64,000 bases of DNA, taken from positions 44,834 through 108,833 of the IMG/VR virus record IMGVR_UViG_3300009194_000006, one strand, 5' to 3'. Origin of the DNA: a virus. The notes beneath the pieces were generated by a model, which searched no databases, was not told where the DNA came from, and saw nothing but the letters and a program-made list of their open reading frames with translations. Shown here piece by piece: positions 7,929 through 14,630 of the stretch (positions are counted from its first letter, which is position 1; the number at the start of each line of letters is the position of its first letter). Both the position numbers and the translations under genes were made by a program.

Positions 7929-8993
7929 TCATTCAGAAAGCAAATCTTTAATGATATAATAATGATCTTCGAAAAACTGATCTCTCATTTTATCGATTTC
8001 GAACAGAGAAAACCACCCTGCATGTTCTTTTTGACTCTTCGTCTTACGTACTTTTGGGAAACCTTTTAGGCTTGTAACGTTATCTAGTTCAATAAGACCT
8101 GCATTAGTAATGATGCGTCCACGTAGTGATCGATTGGGATCATCATAGGTCTTTACCTTACGAACGTTTGAGCTGAGAATGTTTTCATGGACTTGAATAT
8201 TGGTATCTTTTTTCAAGTTCTTAACGACACCTTCCTCAATGGTATCAACTTGGGCAAGAAAGCCCCCCGGCAAACAATAAAGGTCTTTCCCAACCGCGCC
8301 TTTTCTTTTAACAACCAATACATAGCCTTTATAATAAACGACAGCATCTGTCGTTACGAACGTAGGTGGGAAAGGCGCAGCCTCCCATTGTGACTTTTGA
8401 AACATGACCGCTTCATATTCTTCCTTGAGAGTTTCAAAGTCATAGCCTTTACGGTATGTATCATACCACTCTCCTTTTCTAAACTTATCATAAAGACTAG
8501 TCATATTGGGTGCGATATGCAAAGAAATGTCTTCCATACCATAGAAGTCATGATAAAGCTCCTGACTGATGCCCATGTCTACCTTATTCACATTAAACAT
8601 AGGTTCAGGGAAAATGTTTTCATAACGATGGTGTGATTCATTCGAAACATACACATTAAGCTCAAGATCTTTACGGTTCACACACAAGGTATTAAAGCGT
8701 TCATTCAATTTCGAATGAATATCTGTAATCCATTGTCGCTTATTGACAGGATTATCATTCAGAACACCGATGGAAAAATCTTCTTTTTCCAATCCACCAT
8801 TGACTTCGATGGTTTTTAGAATATTATTTGCACGATCATTCTTGTCAAAGGGCATTGTATAGTCTTTAGAACGATCAGCCGAACATACGAAGATTAGTAC
8901 GTGGTCGTTCTCATCCGACGCCTTCCTAAGAACGTGGAAGATTTCGCGTGTTACAAAAGAGAACTTACTTACTACTATTCCGATCTTAGCCAT
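7929..8993 (-). CDS. NMNAT-Nudix fusion protein with degenerate active sites
   Basis: 354 residues. The layout fits bifunctional nicotinamide-nucleotide adenylyltransferase/Nudix proteins: an N-terminal Rossmann domain (1-~170), linker WEAAPFPPTFVTTDAVV and a C-terminal Nudix domain with LPGGFL. Both signatures are altered. The NMNAT loop (expected G-R-F-x-P-F-H-x-G-H) reads SKFSFVTREI at 9-18, losing the HxGH histidines. The Nudix box (expected R-E-L-x-E-E) reads K258-N-L-K-K-D263. This could be an enzyme with relaxed motifs or a binding pseudoenzyme in NAD metabolism. The fold assignment is firm; activity is doubtful. Confidence 0.75.
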   Translation of the reverse strand: MAKIGIVVSKFSFVTREIFHVLRKASDENDHVLIFVCSADRSKDYTMPFDKNDRANNILKTIEVNGGLEKEDFSIGVLNDNPVNKRQWITDIHSKLNERFNTLCVNRKDLELNVYVSNESHHRYENIFPEPMFNVNKVDMGISQELYHDFYGMEDISLHIAPNMTSLYDKFRKGEWYDTYRKGYDFETLKEEYEAVMFQKSQWEAAPFPPTFVTTDAVVYYKGYVLVVKRKGAVGKDLYCLPGGFLAQVDTIEEGVVKNLKKDTNIQVHENILSSNVRKVKTYDDPNRSLRGRIITNAGLIELDNVTSLKGFPKVRKTKSQKEHAGWFSLFEIDKMRDQFFEDHYYIIKDLLSE

Positions 8994-9211
8994 TTATCAC
9001 TATCCCTTTTCATTATTAATCTTTCTTTACGATATAAATATACTACCACAGCCACATAGCATAATGCAACTATAATATGAATAAATGGGAGTTTTGATAA
9101 TACAATAGAAAACGCCACTTTTGTAGCTATAAAAGCGGTACTGTATAATGCTATGATGTAAAATGCGCCTATAAAGGCGCATATCAGAAAAGTCTCAATC
9201 TTTTTGTTCAT
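8975..9211 (-). CDS. Small two-helix membrane protein (78 aa)
   Basis: The start is the ATG at 9211; a TTG one codon upstream is rejected. Two hydrophobic stretches (residues ~5-30 and ~38-60) flank a short loop, with a basic C-terminus (RKERLIMKRDSDKW), suggesting an inner-membrane hairpin. Family unknown. It overlaps the NMNAT-Nudix gene by 19 nt, which is unusually long and may couple translation. Confidence 0.7.
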   Translation of the reverse strand: MNKKIETFLICAFIGAFYIIALYSTAFIATKVAFSIVLSKLPFIHIIVALCYVAVVVYLYRKERLIMKRDSDKWLRSE

Positions 9212-9234
9212 CAACTGTTAATCTCACAAGGTTG

Positions 9235-9735
9235 TCATGGATACTTTTTAAAAATATTCCTAACAATATCAATATTCATAAAATATGTTCTATTAAATTT
9301 ATCAAAAATTCTGTTTAAGAAACTGGGATGTATGCAATCACGAAATACATGAAGCTGTAATATTTTACTATCTTTATATGTTTCATCTATATTAAAGCTG
9401 TTTTTCAGACCCATATTCATGTAAAATATAAACGTTTTTGTGGGTATTACATCATTGTTATCCCATATAGATGTTGTACTTACACCATCATTGCATGGTA
9501 GGTTCATACTGATAATAAAACTACATGTTTCGCACACCCCTCCATTATACTTCATCTCATAATTCATGATAGAGGCTAAGGACCGCTCATCATTTAGAAC
9601 AATACCATTCTCAATCATATAGTGTTTGAAATCATACGATTGGACATCCTTCATATAGTGGACTAAGGACGTTATGATATCAATTTCATTTTCTTCAGAT
9701 GTATAGGGGTAAACGACAATAGACTTACTCTTCAT
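9235..9735 (-). CDS. Hypothetical protein (166 aa)
   Basis: 166 residues. A possible metal pair C-E-T-C lies near residue 91, with further single cysteines downstream. No recognised domain and no membrane segment. ATGA overlap with the HAD-like gene upstream indicates the same transcript. Confidence 0.7.
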   Translation of the reverse strand: MKSKSIVVYPYTSEENEIDIITSLVHYMKDVQSYDFKHYMIENGIVLNDERSLASIMNYEMKYNGGVCETCSFIISMNLPCNDGVSTTSIWDNNDVIPTKTFIFYMNMGLKNSFNIDETYKDSKILQLHVFRDCIHPSFLNRIFDKFNRTYFMNIDIVRNIFKKYP

Positions 9736-10196
9736 AGATACAGTCGATAACAGAATATTGGTAATTTTATATTCTTATTTATCACCGTATCGACAATTGT
9801 TGCACTAGAAAGCATACTGAAGTTATTCAGCAACAAAGCGTCATCTACGTTAGTTGTTATAAGATACGTATATCCACGCACGATAGTAATTAACTTTTCT
9901 TTCTTATCCAACACGTGTAGTTTATCGTAATCTACTTCTTTGTCGTTTAACCACTTTTTTACTAATTCACCATCAGGATCACTATTCGATCTTCTAGAAT
10001 AGATATCTATTGTGTAACCACGCTGTCTAAGCATATGTATCATAACCAACATATAAGCATTGATTTTTAGCCTAGACATACACCACTGATCCATCGCACC
10101 AACGGATATGGGATTGATGCGATGTTTGTTAATCTTTTTGAGAGTACCAAAAGTGTCTGCTATGGTATTATCAAATTCAAATAATGCTACTGGCAT
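9732..10196 (-). CDS. HAD-like protein with Glu at the nucleophile position
   Basis: 154 residues from the ATG at 10196, two nt after the stop of the DUF3307 gene; upstream in-frame starts would lie inside that gene. The N-terminus PVALFEFDNTIADT matches HAD motif I (D-x-D-x-T), but the nucleophilic first Asp is Glu (E-F-D-N-T). YTIDIYSRRS is a plausible motif II, and a Lys and an acidic region (TTNVDDALL) could be motifs III and IV. HAD enzymes need the first Asp for phospho-transfer, so this is either inactive, structural, or uses unusual chemistry. Confidence 0.6.
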   Translation of the reverse strand: MPVALFEFDNTIADTFGTLKKINKHRINPISVGAMDQWCMSRLKINAYMLVMIHMLRQRGYTIDIYSRRSNSDPDGELVKKWLNDKEVDYDKLHVLDKKEKLITIVRGYTYLITTNVDDALLLNNFSMLSSATIVDTVINKNIKLPIFCYRLYL

Positions 10197-10198
10197 AC

Positions 10199-10582
10199 TT
10201 AAACAAAGACAATACAGGCTATGATAGCATAGTGTGTCAGATGATGTACGGACTGGTCCAGTCCAAGCGACCACCAAAAGTACTTATTTTTAATATCGAA
10301 ACGTCCCAACAGGTCTGGGCTGGCTTTAACCCTATCCATGATAGAATGAATTACAAAATCAAAAGCCGCCAATGCCAATGATAGAACGAACGTTTGAGTA
10401 AATGCTAACGAAATAATAAAGGTGGCAACTGAATGTACCGCTGTGTGAGCAAATAACGGTTTCATCCATCCTACTTTTTTGAATTTTCCAAGCATATATT
10501 TTCCCTGTAGTGGAAAGTCACACAGAAAATGCTTAACTTGGAAAATGACTAGCAATACGAAAATACTAACAATCGGGTCCAT
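10199..10582 (-). CDS. DUF3307-like integral membrane protein
   Basis: 127 residues with three to four hydrophobic helices. The conserved pattern QVKHFLCDFPLQ, then PLFAHTAVHS, then DFVIHSIMDRVK, with His and Asp embedded in membrane helices, matches DUF3307 proteins of phages and bacteria. Function unknown; the buried His/Asp residues could bind metal. The 58-aa gene upstream overlaps its start by 17 nt, and the HAD-like gene follows immediately. Confidence 0.75.
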   Translation of the reverse strand: MDPIVSIFVLLVIFQVKHFLCDFPLQGKYMLGKFKKVGWMKPLFAHTAVHSVATFIISLAFTQTFVLSLALAAFDFVIHSIMDRVKASPDLLGRFDIKNKYFWWSLGLDQSVHHLTHYAIIACIVFV

Positions 10583-10742
10583 TCTTATCTCCTGAATTAT
10601 TTAATGTAATTTGTTCTTTATACAGGTGTGGTAATTCTACACCATGATCGATACCACTACAATAGGTCTGATTGTCAAAATGCCAATTGCGATAGTTGTA
10701 ATACTCGACACTTTGATTATTTGTTAGATTCTTATCTTCCAT
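10566..10742 (-). CDS. Small hypothetical protein (58 aa)
   Basis: A 58-residue frame from the ATG at 10742, one nt after the stop of the receiver-domain gene, and ending 17 nt inside the DUF3307 gene. The sequence is polar with several Tyr, His and Asn residues (VEYYNYRNWHFDNQTYC). It fills what would otherwise be a 160-nt gap in a densely packed operon. No family is recognised. Confidence 0.6.
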   Translation of the reverse strand: MEDKNLTNNQSVEYYNYRNWHFDNQTYCSGIDHGVELPHLYKEQITLNNSGDKNGPDC

Positions 10743-10743
10743 A

Positions 10744-11091
10744 CTACTTTAGAATTTCATTATTGATTAATGTGAGGCGAATCTTATACCGATCCCAAAA
10801 AATATGCTTAGCATTGAGAATATACTTTACGGCATTCGTATTTGATGAATGAACGTATATAACCTTAAGCTTACTAAGATCAATATCATTCCAGTAAAGG
10901 CGCTCTTCAATCCAATTGAAAATGTCTTTACCTTCAACTTCTTCACCCAAGTCATTGTCAAGACTCAATACTTCAAATTTATTGGAAGACAAGTGCTTAA
11001 AGGCTTCTTCAGAAGTCTTTGCCCACACCCAATCACCTTTTACATAATCATTGGGATCTCTTAGGTCATCGACCCATAGTTGCAATGACAT
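10744..11091 (-). CDS. Cyclic-phosphate-processing receiver-like domain protein
   Basis: 115 residues. The ATG at 11091 has AGGAG eight nt upstream, so it is preferred to a GTG at 11100. The pattern LWVDDLRDP, WVWAKTSEEA, VLSLDNDLGEE, GKDIFNWIEE is that of a receiver-like domain known from proteins linked to cyclic phosphate processing and RNA repair. It has acidic-pocket Asp residues (VDD, LDND) but no DNA-binding output domain. Function inferred only: possibly RNA end handling alongside the HAD-like and Thg1 proteins in this block. Confidence 0.65.
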   Translation of the reverse strand: MSLQLWVDDLRDPNDYVKGDWVWAKTSEEAFKHLSSNKFEVLSLDNDLGEEVEGKDIFNWIEERLYWNDIDLSKLKVIYVHSSNTNAVKYILNAKHIFWDRYKIRLTLINNEILK

Positions 11092-11125
11092 AACTTTCAC
11101 TCCTACGTGTTATACAATTACGTGA

Positions 11126-11266
11126 TTACTCATCGTCTTCTTTATCGTCATCATCATTTAAGATTCGGGCATCATCTTCAGCAAGTTCATCTTCATGCCA
11201 CATATCATAAATATCTTGTGTTTTGGTGACGACTTCGTGTTCAGTCTCTCTTTCTTTACCATCCAT
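11126..11266 (-). CDS. Very acidic small protein (46 aa)
   Basis: 46 residues from the ATG at 11266 with a strong Shine-Dalgarno GGAGG seven nt upstream. Roughly half the residues are Asp or Glu, ending in DDDDKEDDE. Such short acidic phage proteins can act as DNA mimics or bind host proteins, but nothing specific is recognisable. It is the first gene after a sigma70-like promoter at 11300-11328, so it is probably expressed early and strongly. Confidence 0.7.
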   Translation of the reverse strand: MDGKERETEHEVVTKTQDIYDMWHEDELAEDDARILNDDDDKEDDE

Positions 11267-11299
11267 AATGATGCCTCCGAATAATTTAGACCATTACTG

Positions 11300-11328
11300 A
11301 TCATACCAAGACTTGACGCATTTGTCGA
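11300..11328 (-). promoter_or_regulatory. Sigma70-like extended -10 promoter, leftward
   Basis: On the minus strand TCGACA (11323-11328) and TATGAT (11300-11305) are separated by 17 nt, with TGG in front of the -10. It drives the 46-aa acidic gene and the accessory operon to its left. It overlaps the inverted repeat TTGAC...GTCAA (11313-11333). Confidence 0.6.
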
Positions 11329-11334
11329 GTCAAA

Positions 11335-11342
11335 GATAAATA
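11335..11342 (+). promoter_or_regulatory. T4-type late promoter candidate, rightward
   Basis: GATAAATA, one base from the T4 late consensus TATAAATA, lies 25 nt upstream of the gene at 11367. The same stretch also sits 17 nt after a TTGACG element (11313-11318), so it could serve as a sigma70 -10 region instead. Confidence 0.5.
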
Positions 11343-11366
11343 TATTTATCAAGGAGATTATATTAT

Positions 11367-11711
11367 ATGAAAACTGGTGACATTCTACCACAGAAAGAAC
11401 AGATAGGAAAAGTAGTTTCCTATATTATTAAAAATCTACAAGATGGACAAACAATACTGGATGGTGTTGAGATAAAAAACAAGCATGATTATGATTTCAT
11501 AAGCGATGCGTTAATTGTAACTATTGATAAAAATATAGAACCACCAGCCAACTCTGAATATAAAGTAGATGAATTCTGGGGTAACCAAATACGAATAGAT
11601 ATAGCTGCAAAAGGTTTGGATAAAAAGGAAATACGCAATATCTTAAAGAAAGCATTTGATGAGTATATTGATGTTTTCAATCGAAAAACACATAAGTATG
11701 ACACACTATAA
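11367..11711 (+). CDS. Hypothetical protein (114 aa)
   Basis: A 114-residue protein on the plus strand, isolated between leftward genes. AAGGAG precedes the ATG. It has an alpha/beta pattern with a final helix (KKEIRNILKKAFDEYIDVF). No family is recognised. It is bounded by a promoter and by a strong hairpin terminator at 11716, so it is a monocistronic unit. Confidence 0.8.
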   Translation: MKTGDILPQKEQIGKVVSYIIKNLQDGQTILDGVEIKNKHDYDFISDALIVTIDKNIEPPANSEYKVDEFWGNQIRIDIAAKGLDKKEIRNILKKAFDEYIDVFNRKTHKYDTL

Positions 11712-11715
11712 TTAA

Positions 11716-11737
11716 AAAATCCCCCGTAGGGGATTTT
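11716..11737. terminator. Rho-independent terminator
   Basis: A 9-bp stem AAAATCCCC/GGGGATTTT with loop CGTA, directly after the stop at 11711. The flanking A- and T-runs make it potentially bidirectional. Confidence 0.85.
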
Positions 11738-11844
11738 GACATCATAGAACACACTTTGGCAGGCATTAAGTATTCTAATTGTATTTATAACTCGATGTAA
11801 CACTTTATATAGTCAGTTTTTATTCATCAAAACAAGTATAGTCA

Positions 11845-12087
11845 TTAAGAAGTTCTAAACATAAGTGAATAGGCATTAAAAAAGTCTCTGAATTTATCGT
11901 CCAGAGACTTTTTATGTTTTACCTTCCTGTTGTAAGATTTTCCCTTTCCTTTCTTAGGTTCTTCAACTTTATGTTTGAACATTGGTGAAGTAACCGCTGC
12001 GGCGAAATAATTATCTTTTATTTCACCTCTCCCAAGATCGTGCTTATGCTTGGGAGTATTTTTATGTTTATTTCTTCGTTTAGACAT
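11845..12087 (-). CDS. arfA: ArfA-like alternative ribosome-rescue factor
   Basis: 80 residues from the ATG at 12087, with AGGAG eight nt upstream; a GTG three codons earlier is rejected. The core GEIKDNYFAAAV, SPMFKHKVEEPKKGKGKSY and RKVKHKK matches ArfA (GxIKDNAxxALLxDPLFRxRVExxKKGKGSY-RK-KH). ArfA enters the empty A site of stalled ribosomes and recruits RF2 to release nonstop peptides. As in bacterial arfA, a terminator-like hairpin lies inside the frame (11879-11913), so transcripts may end before the stop codon near codon 69 and the protein may be made from nonstop mRNA. Confidence 0.85.
   Translation of the reverse strand: MSKRRNKHKNTPKHKHDLGRGEIKDNYFAAAVTSPMFKHKVEEPKKGKGKSYNRKVKHKKSLDDKFRDFFNAYSLMFRTS
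11879..11913 (-). terminator. Intragenic hairpin/terminator inside arfA
   Basis: A perfect 12-bp inverted repeat, AAAAAGTCTCTG/CAGAGACTTTTT, with an 11-nt loop and followed on the minus strand by a U-tract, lies wholly inside the coding frame near its 3' end. In proteobacterial arfA such elements truncate the mRNA, either as a terminator or as an RNase III site, and place ArfA under tmRNA control. Confidence 0.8.
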
Positions 12088-12098
12088 AATATACACTC

Positions 12099-12485
12099 CT
12101 ATAGTCTCAGTCTTGCTTTATCGATAAGTTCTATCATTTCTTCATGTGGTATTGTATTTAGGTATTCCTCAGTAGATTCCAGTGTCATCTCGGATTCATA
12201 ATGTAGTAGTATCAATTCTCCTGCACAAAAGCGTGTCCGCAATGACATAGCATATACAACTCGGGCATCTTCATCAATTGTTCCACGAGGCATATTATAC
12301 TTATCTTCCATTTTAGTAAAATCTTTAGCTAGAAGTTTAAAAATACCATTTAGTTTTTTACGTTGAATATCATCAGCATCTCCATTGCAGTACTCCATGT
12401 ACTTGATTTTATAAAATGAATCAACCTCTACACGCTTATTAGAAAACGTTTTTGGGTGCGAAACAATAACTACATAGGAAGACAT
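12099..12485 (-). CDS. Hypothetical protein (128 aa)
   Basis: 128 residues, alpha/beta, starting SSYVVIVSHPKTFSNKRVEV. No motif is recognised. It is 11 nt upstream of arfA and probably co-transcribed with it. The late promoter in the divergent gap faces the endolysin; no clear promoter is seen for this gene. Confidence 0.7.
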   Translation of the reverse strand: MSSYVVIVSHPKTFSNKRVEVDSFYKIKYMEYCNGDADDIQRKKLNGIFKLLAKDFTKMEDKYNMPRGTIDEDARVVYAMSLRTRFCAGELILLHYESEMTLESTEEYLNTIPHEEMIELIDKARLRL

Positions 12486-12512
12486 AAATATACCTTTTGA
12501 ATTTATCTATTA

Positions 12513-12520
12513 TATAAATA
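12513..12520 (+). promoter_or_regulatory. T4-type late promoter for the endolysin
   Basis: Exact TATAAATA 33 nt upstream of the endolysin ATG at 12554. This is the T4 late consensus, and late lysis timing fits. Confidence 0.75.
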
Positions 12521-12553
12521 CTACCATAACATAATCTTAAAAGGAAATCAACC

Positions 12554-13135
12554 ATGAGAAAGATTTTGAACAAAATATATAATTTTTTCATCCCAGATAC
12601 ACCCATGAAAAAGCCAATTGAGCATATATACGGAGAACCAGTCATGAACGTACAGAATATACGCCAAACAGATAAATTATCTGAAAATTTTAAACTGAGT
12701 GAATTTACGAAGTCTCAAACTGCCTCACGAAGAGGTATAAATAACACCCCCAACGATGAACACCTACGGAATATCAAAACCCTAGTTGATAACGTCTTAC
12801 AGCCTCTTAGAGATGACTTAGGCAAGCCTCTGATCATCACGAGCGGGTACCGTTCACCTGCGTTAAACAAGGCTATAGGCGGTTCTGAAGACTCTCAGCA
12901 CTCTAATGGTGAAGCAGTTGACATAGAATGCATTGGAATGTCCAATAGAGAACTTGCAAAGTATATTCGTGATAATTTCACATTTGATCAACTTATTTTG
13001 GAATTCTATAATCCAGATGAAGGTGAAAATTCCGGTTGGGTTCATGTATCTTACGTATCTAGTGATAACCGCAAAGAGGTATTAACAGCATTATCTCAGA
13101 ACGATGATGTTACTTATCAGTATGGTATCTATTGA
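12554..13135 (+). CDS. Endolysin, peptidase M15A family
   Basis: 193 residues. The M15A (D-Ala-D-Ala carboxypeptidase-like) zinc site is visible as H116-x6-D123 (SQHSNGEAVDIE) and H164 (WVHVSY), with the substrate-side ITSGYRSPALN before it. These enzymes cut peptide bridges of peptidoglycan, here for host lysis. AAGGAAA precedes the ATG. The first ~40 residues are basic and partly hydrophobic (ILNKIYNFFI) and could be a membrane-targeting or SAR-like segment, although internal Met codons at 18 and 31 are alternative starts. Convergent with the next gene, overlapping by 7 nt. Confidence 0.85.
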   Translation: MRKILNKIYNFFIPDTPMKKPIEHIYGEPVMNVQNIRQTDKLSENFKLSEFTKSQTASRRGINNTPNDEHLRNIKTLVDNVLQPLRDDLGKPLIITSGYRSPALNKAIGGSEDSQHSNGEAVDIECIGMSNRELAKYIRDNFTFDQLILEFYNPDEGENSGWVHVSYVSSDNRKEVLTALSQNDDVTYQYGIY

Positions 13136-13554
13136 TAATAACTAGCCCATTCGGCATCTAGGTCAAATGATTCTAATTCCAATTCAGTCATTGCTTCTAT
13201 TTTTGAAGCAATGACATTTTCTACACTAAATGCTTTTTGTACATGTTTGGTCACTGTTGTTGCAATTAAAACCATTTGATTATAGTCCACTGACCGTATC
13301 CAACCATTCTGCCCTTTCCAATCCACGGAGTCGGTAATGCCTGCCTGCAATGCCATCATGGTTGAAGATATTTTAGCAAGAGAACCTTCATCTGTCTTAA
13401 TGATGGTACCGTTAAAATCGACTCCACCTGTTTCGATTTTTTTGCGTAAAGACGACAAACGTTTCAACATTCTTTGATGAGCGGTAGTGATCACTTCTGT
13501 ACTATCATCGTATATGCTTATTGAGTGTGTTGTACTTTCAAGTATGTTTTTCAT
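13129..13554 (-). CDS. DUF4376-like protein, probable fibre-associated protein
   Basis: 141 residues. The central stretch VDFNGTIIKTDEGSLAKI, then DSVDWKGQNGWIRSVDYNQM, follows the DUF4376 pattern (V-FNG, then a Trp-rich segment, then a D-xQM helix). This domain often occurs at the end of phage fibre or fibre-assembly proteins. It is the last gene of a three-gene leftward set (14521 to 13129) with 1-nt spacing, consistent with accessory tail-fibre proteins. Confidence 0.6.
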   Translation of the reverse strand: MKNILESTTHSISIYDDSTEVITTAHQRMLKRLSSLRKKIETGGVDFNGTIIKTDEGSLAKISSTMMALQAGITDSVDWKGQNGWIRSVDYNQMVLIATTVTKHVQKAFSVENVIASKIEAMTELELESFDLDAEWASYYQ

Positions 13555-13555
13555 A

Positions 13556-14008
13556 TTATTCTATAGGCACTAGTGATAAAAATATTATTTCGGAATGGTT
13601 GTTGCCACGTTTTTTATTTTCATTCGTGGCATAAATTTCAATTTTTTCATTCACAAGATATGGCGGTGTGTTTGCTGATATTTTTCCAATTGCGTTATTA
13701 TCATAAGAAAAAACGCTCTTTAAAACATCGCCTGCTAAAGAACTATCGAATACAGTAACATTATCAATGATAATTTTTGTTATTGAAACGCCAACATCAC
13801 TGGTTTCAATTCCTCCAAAGTTAAAAGTCCCAGACCCAGATAAAACTAATATAGGCGTATATGTCTCATTTGGAATTGTTACTTGTATAACACCTGCATT
13901 TTGTATTTCACTCGTATTGTATATGTTAAGTGCATGTACAGGCAATCTTGGAACAGTTATGATACGTTTCAATAAGCTCGATTTTATTTCTTTGTGCTTA
14001 TTAGCCAT
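13556..14008 (-). CDS. Hypothetical beta-rich protein, probable virion component
   Basis: 150 residues, almost entirely predicted beta strands with glycine turns (LVLSGSGTFNFGGIETSDVGVSI). No catalytic motif. It lies exactly between a fibre-like gene and a DUF4376 gene with no intergenic space, so a small receptor-binding or fibre-tip role is plausible. Confidence 0.65.
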   Translation of the reverse strand: MANKHKEIKSSLLKRIITVPRLPVHALNIYNTSEIQNAGVIQVTIPNETYTPILVLSGSGTFNFGGIETSDVGVSITKIIIDNVTVFDSSLAGDVLKSVFSYDNNAIGKISANTPPYLVNEKIEIYATNENKKRGNNHSEIIFLSLVPIE

Positions 14009-14521
14009 TTAAAGAAGCTCCCAGTTATTTGAACCTGCATAAATGAATGAAACCTCAGTCATAGTATCTACCGTAAAAGAAACCGAACTGCCTGCGGTAG
14101 TTACAATGGCATCATTAATGGTGTCGTTAACTGTGATGCTCGCTGAAGTGACCGCATTTGAACTACGGACAACAATTGTGTCGCCCACAGACACGGTTGA
14201 TACATCTGGTAATGTCAGCGTTTGATTAGAAGTAAGATAGTATTTCAAGCCAACGTTTAAAGATACACTCGCCGTAACCTCATTATATTTAGGTATGGTT
14301 GTTAATGTTTTGACGATATCACCTACTTGTCCTTTTGTAATCGCATGATTATCATTTGTTGCAGTTGCAACTTCAAGAGGTGCTAATGTCAGTTTGTCAC
14401 TTTTGTAAAATGTGTATGTTTGGGTCACAAGATCATATTTGAGCATCCCGCCTCGTTTACCCAACTCAATATTATTATTGATGCTTGATAAATTGTATTT
14501 TTTAATAGTCGTTAATGTCAT
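14009..14521 (-). CDS. Small fibre-type structural protein (170 aa)
   Basis: 170 residues. The N-terminal IELGKRGGMLKYDLVTQTYTF parallels the N-terminus of the 730-residue structural protein at 31739 (YGKKGGRIVFDSTNDLF), suggesting a shared attachment module. The C-terminal half is Ser/Thr-rich beta sandwich ending GSNNWELL, similar to the end of the divergent gene at 14631 (DGNNWYII). Probable minor virion or fibre protein. Confidence 0.65.
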   Translation of the reverse strand: MTLTTIKKYNLSSINNNIELGKRGGMLKYDLVTQTYTFYKSDKLTLAPLEVATATNDNHAITKGQVGDIVKTLTTIPKYNEVTASVSLNVGLKYYLTSNQTLTLPDVSTVSVGDTIVVRSSNAVTSASITVNDTINDAIVTTAGSSVSFTVDTMTEVSFIYAGSNNWELL

Positions 14522-14550
14522 TTGAGAACCTTTAAATAGTTTTATTATTT

Positions 14551-14578
14551 ACTTTACCATTATATGTGTACATGTCAA
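14551..14578 (-). promoter_or_regulatory. Sigma70-like promoter, leftward
   Basis: On the minus strand TTGACA (14573-14578), a 16-nt spacer and TAAAGT (14551-14556) preceded by TGG. It sits in the divergent 109-nt gap and would serve the gene starting at 14521. No perfect late motif is seen there, although AATAAATATATAAAA upstream of the rightward gene could be a weak one. Confidence 0.45.
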
Positions 14579-14630
14579 TTACATAAAATCAATAAATATA
14601 TAAAACTCTACCATACAAGGAGTAACCGAG

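Noticed and set aside
9028-9035. TATAAATA on the plus strand inside the membrane-protein gene
   Set aside because: No rightward gene follows; likely chance.
10628-10852. Plus-strand frame (74 codons) near the receiver-domain gene
   Set aside because: It lies opposite two better-supported leftward genes and lacks a Shine-Dalgarno.
11158-11391. 77-codon minus-strand frame across the divergent promoter region
   Set aside because: It overlaps the well-supported 46-aa gene, the promoters and the start of the rightward gene, and has no good ribosome site.
11782-11789. Exact late-promoter motif TATAAATA on the minus strand
   Set aside because: It points into a terminator and antisense to the gene at 11367, with no gene of its own; probably chance in AT-rich DNA.
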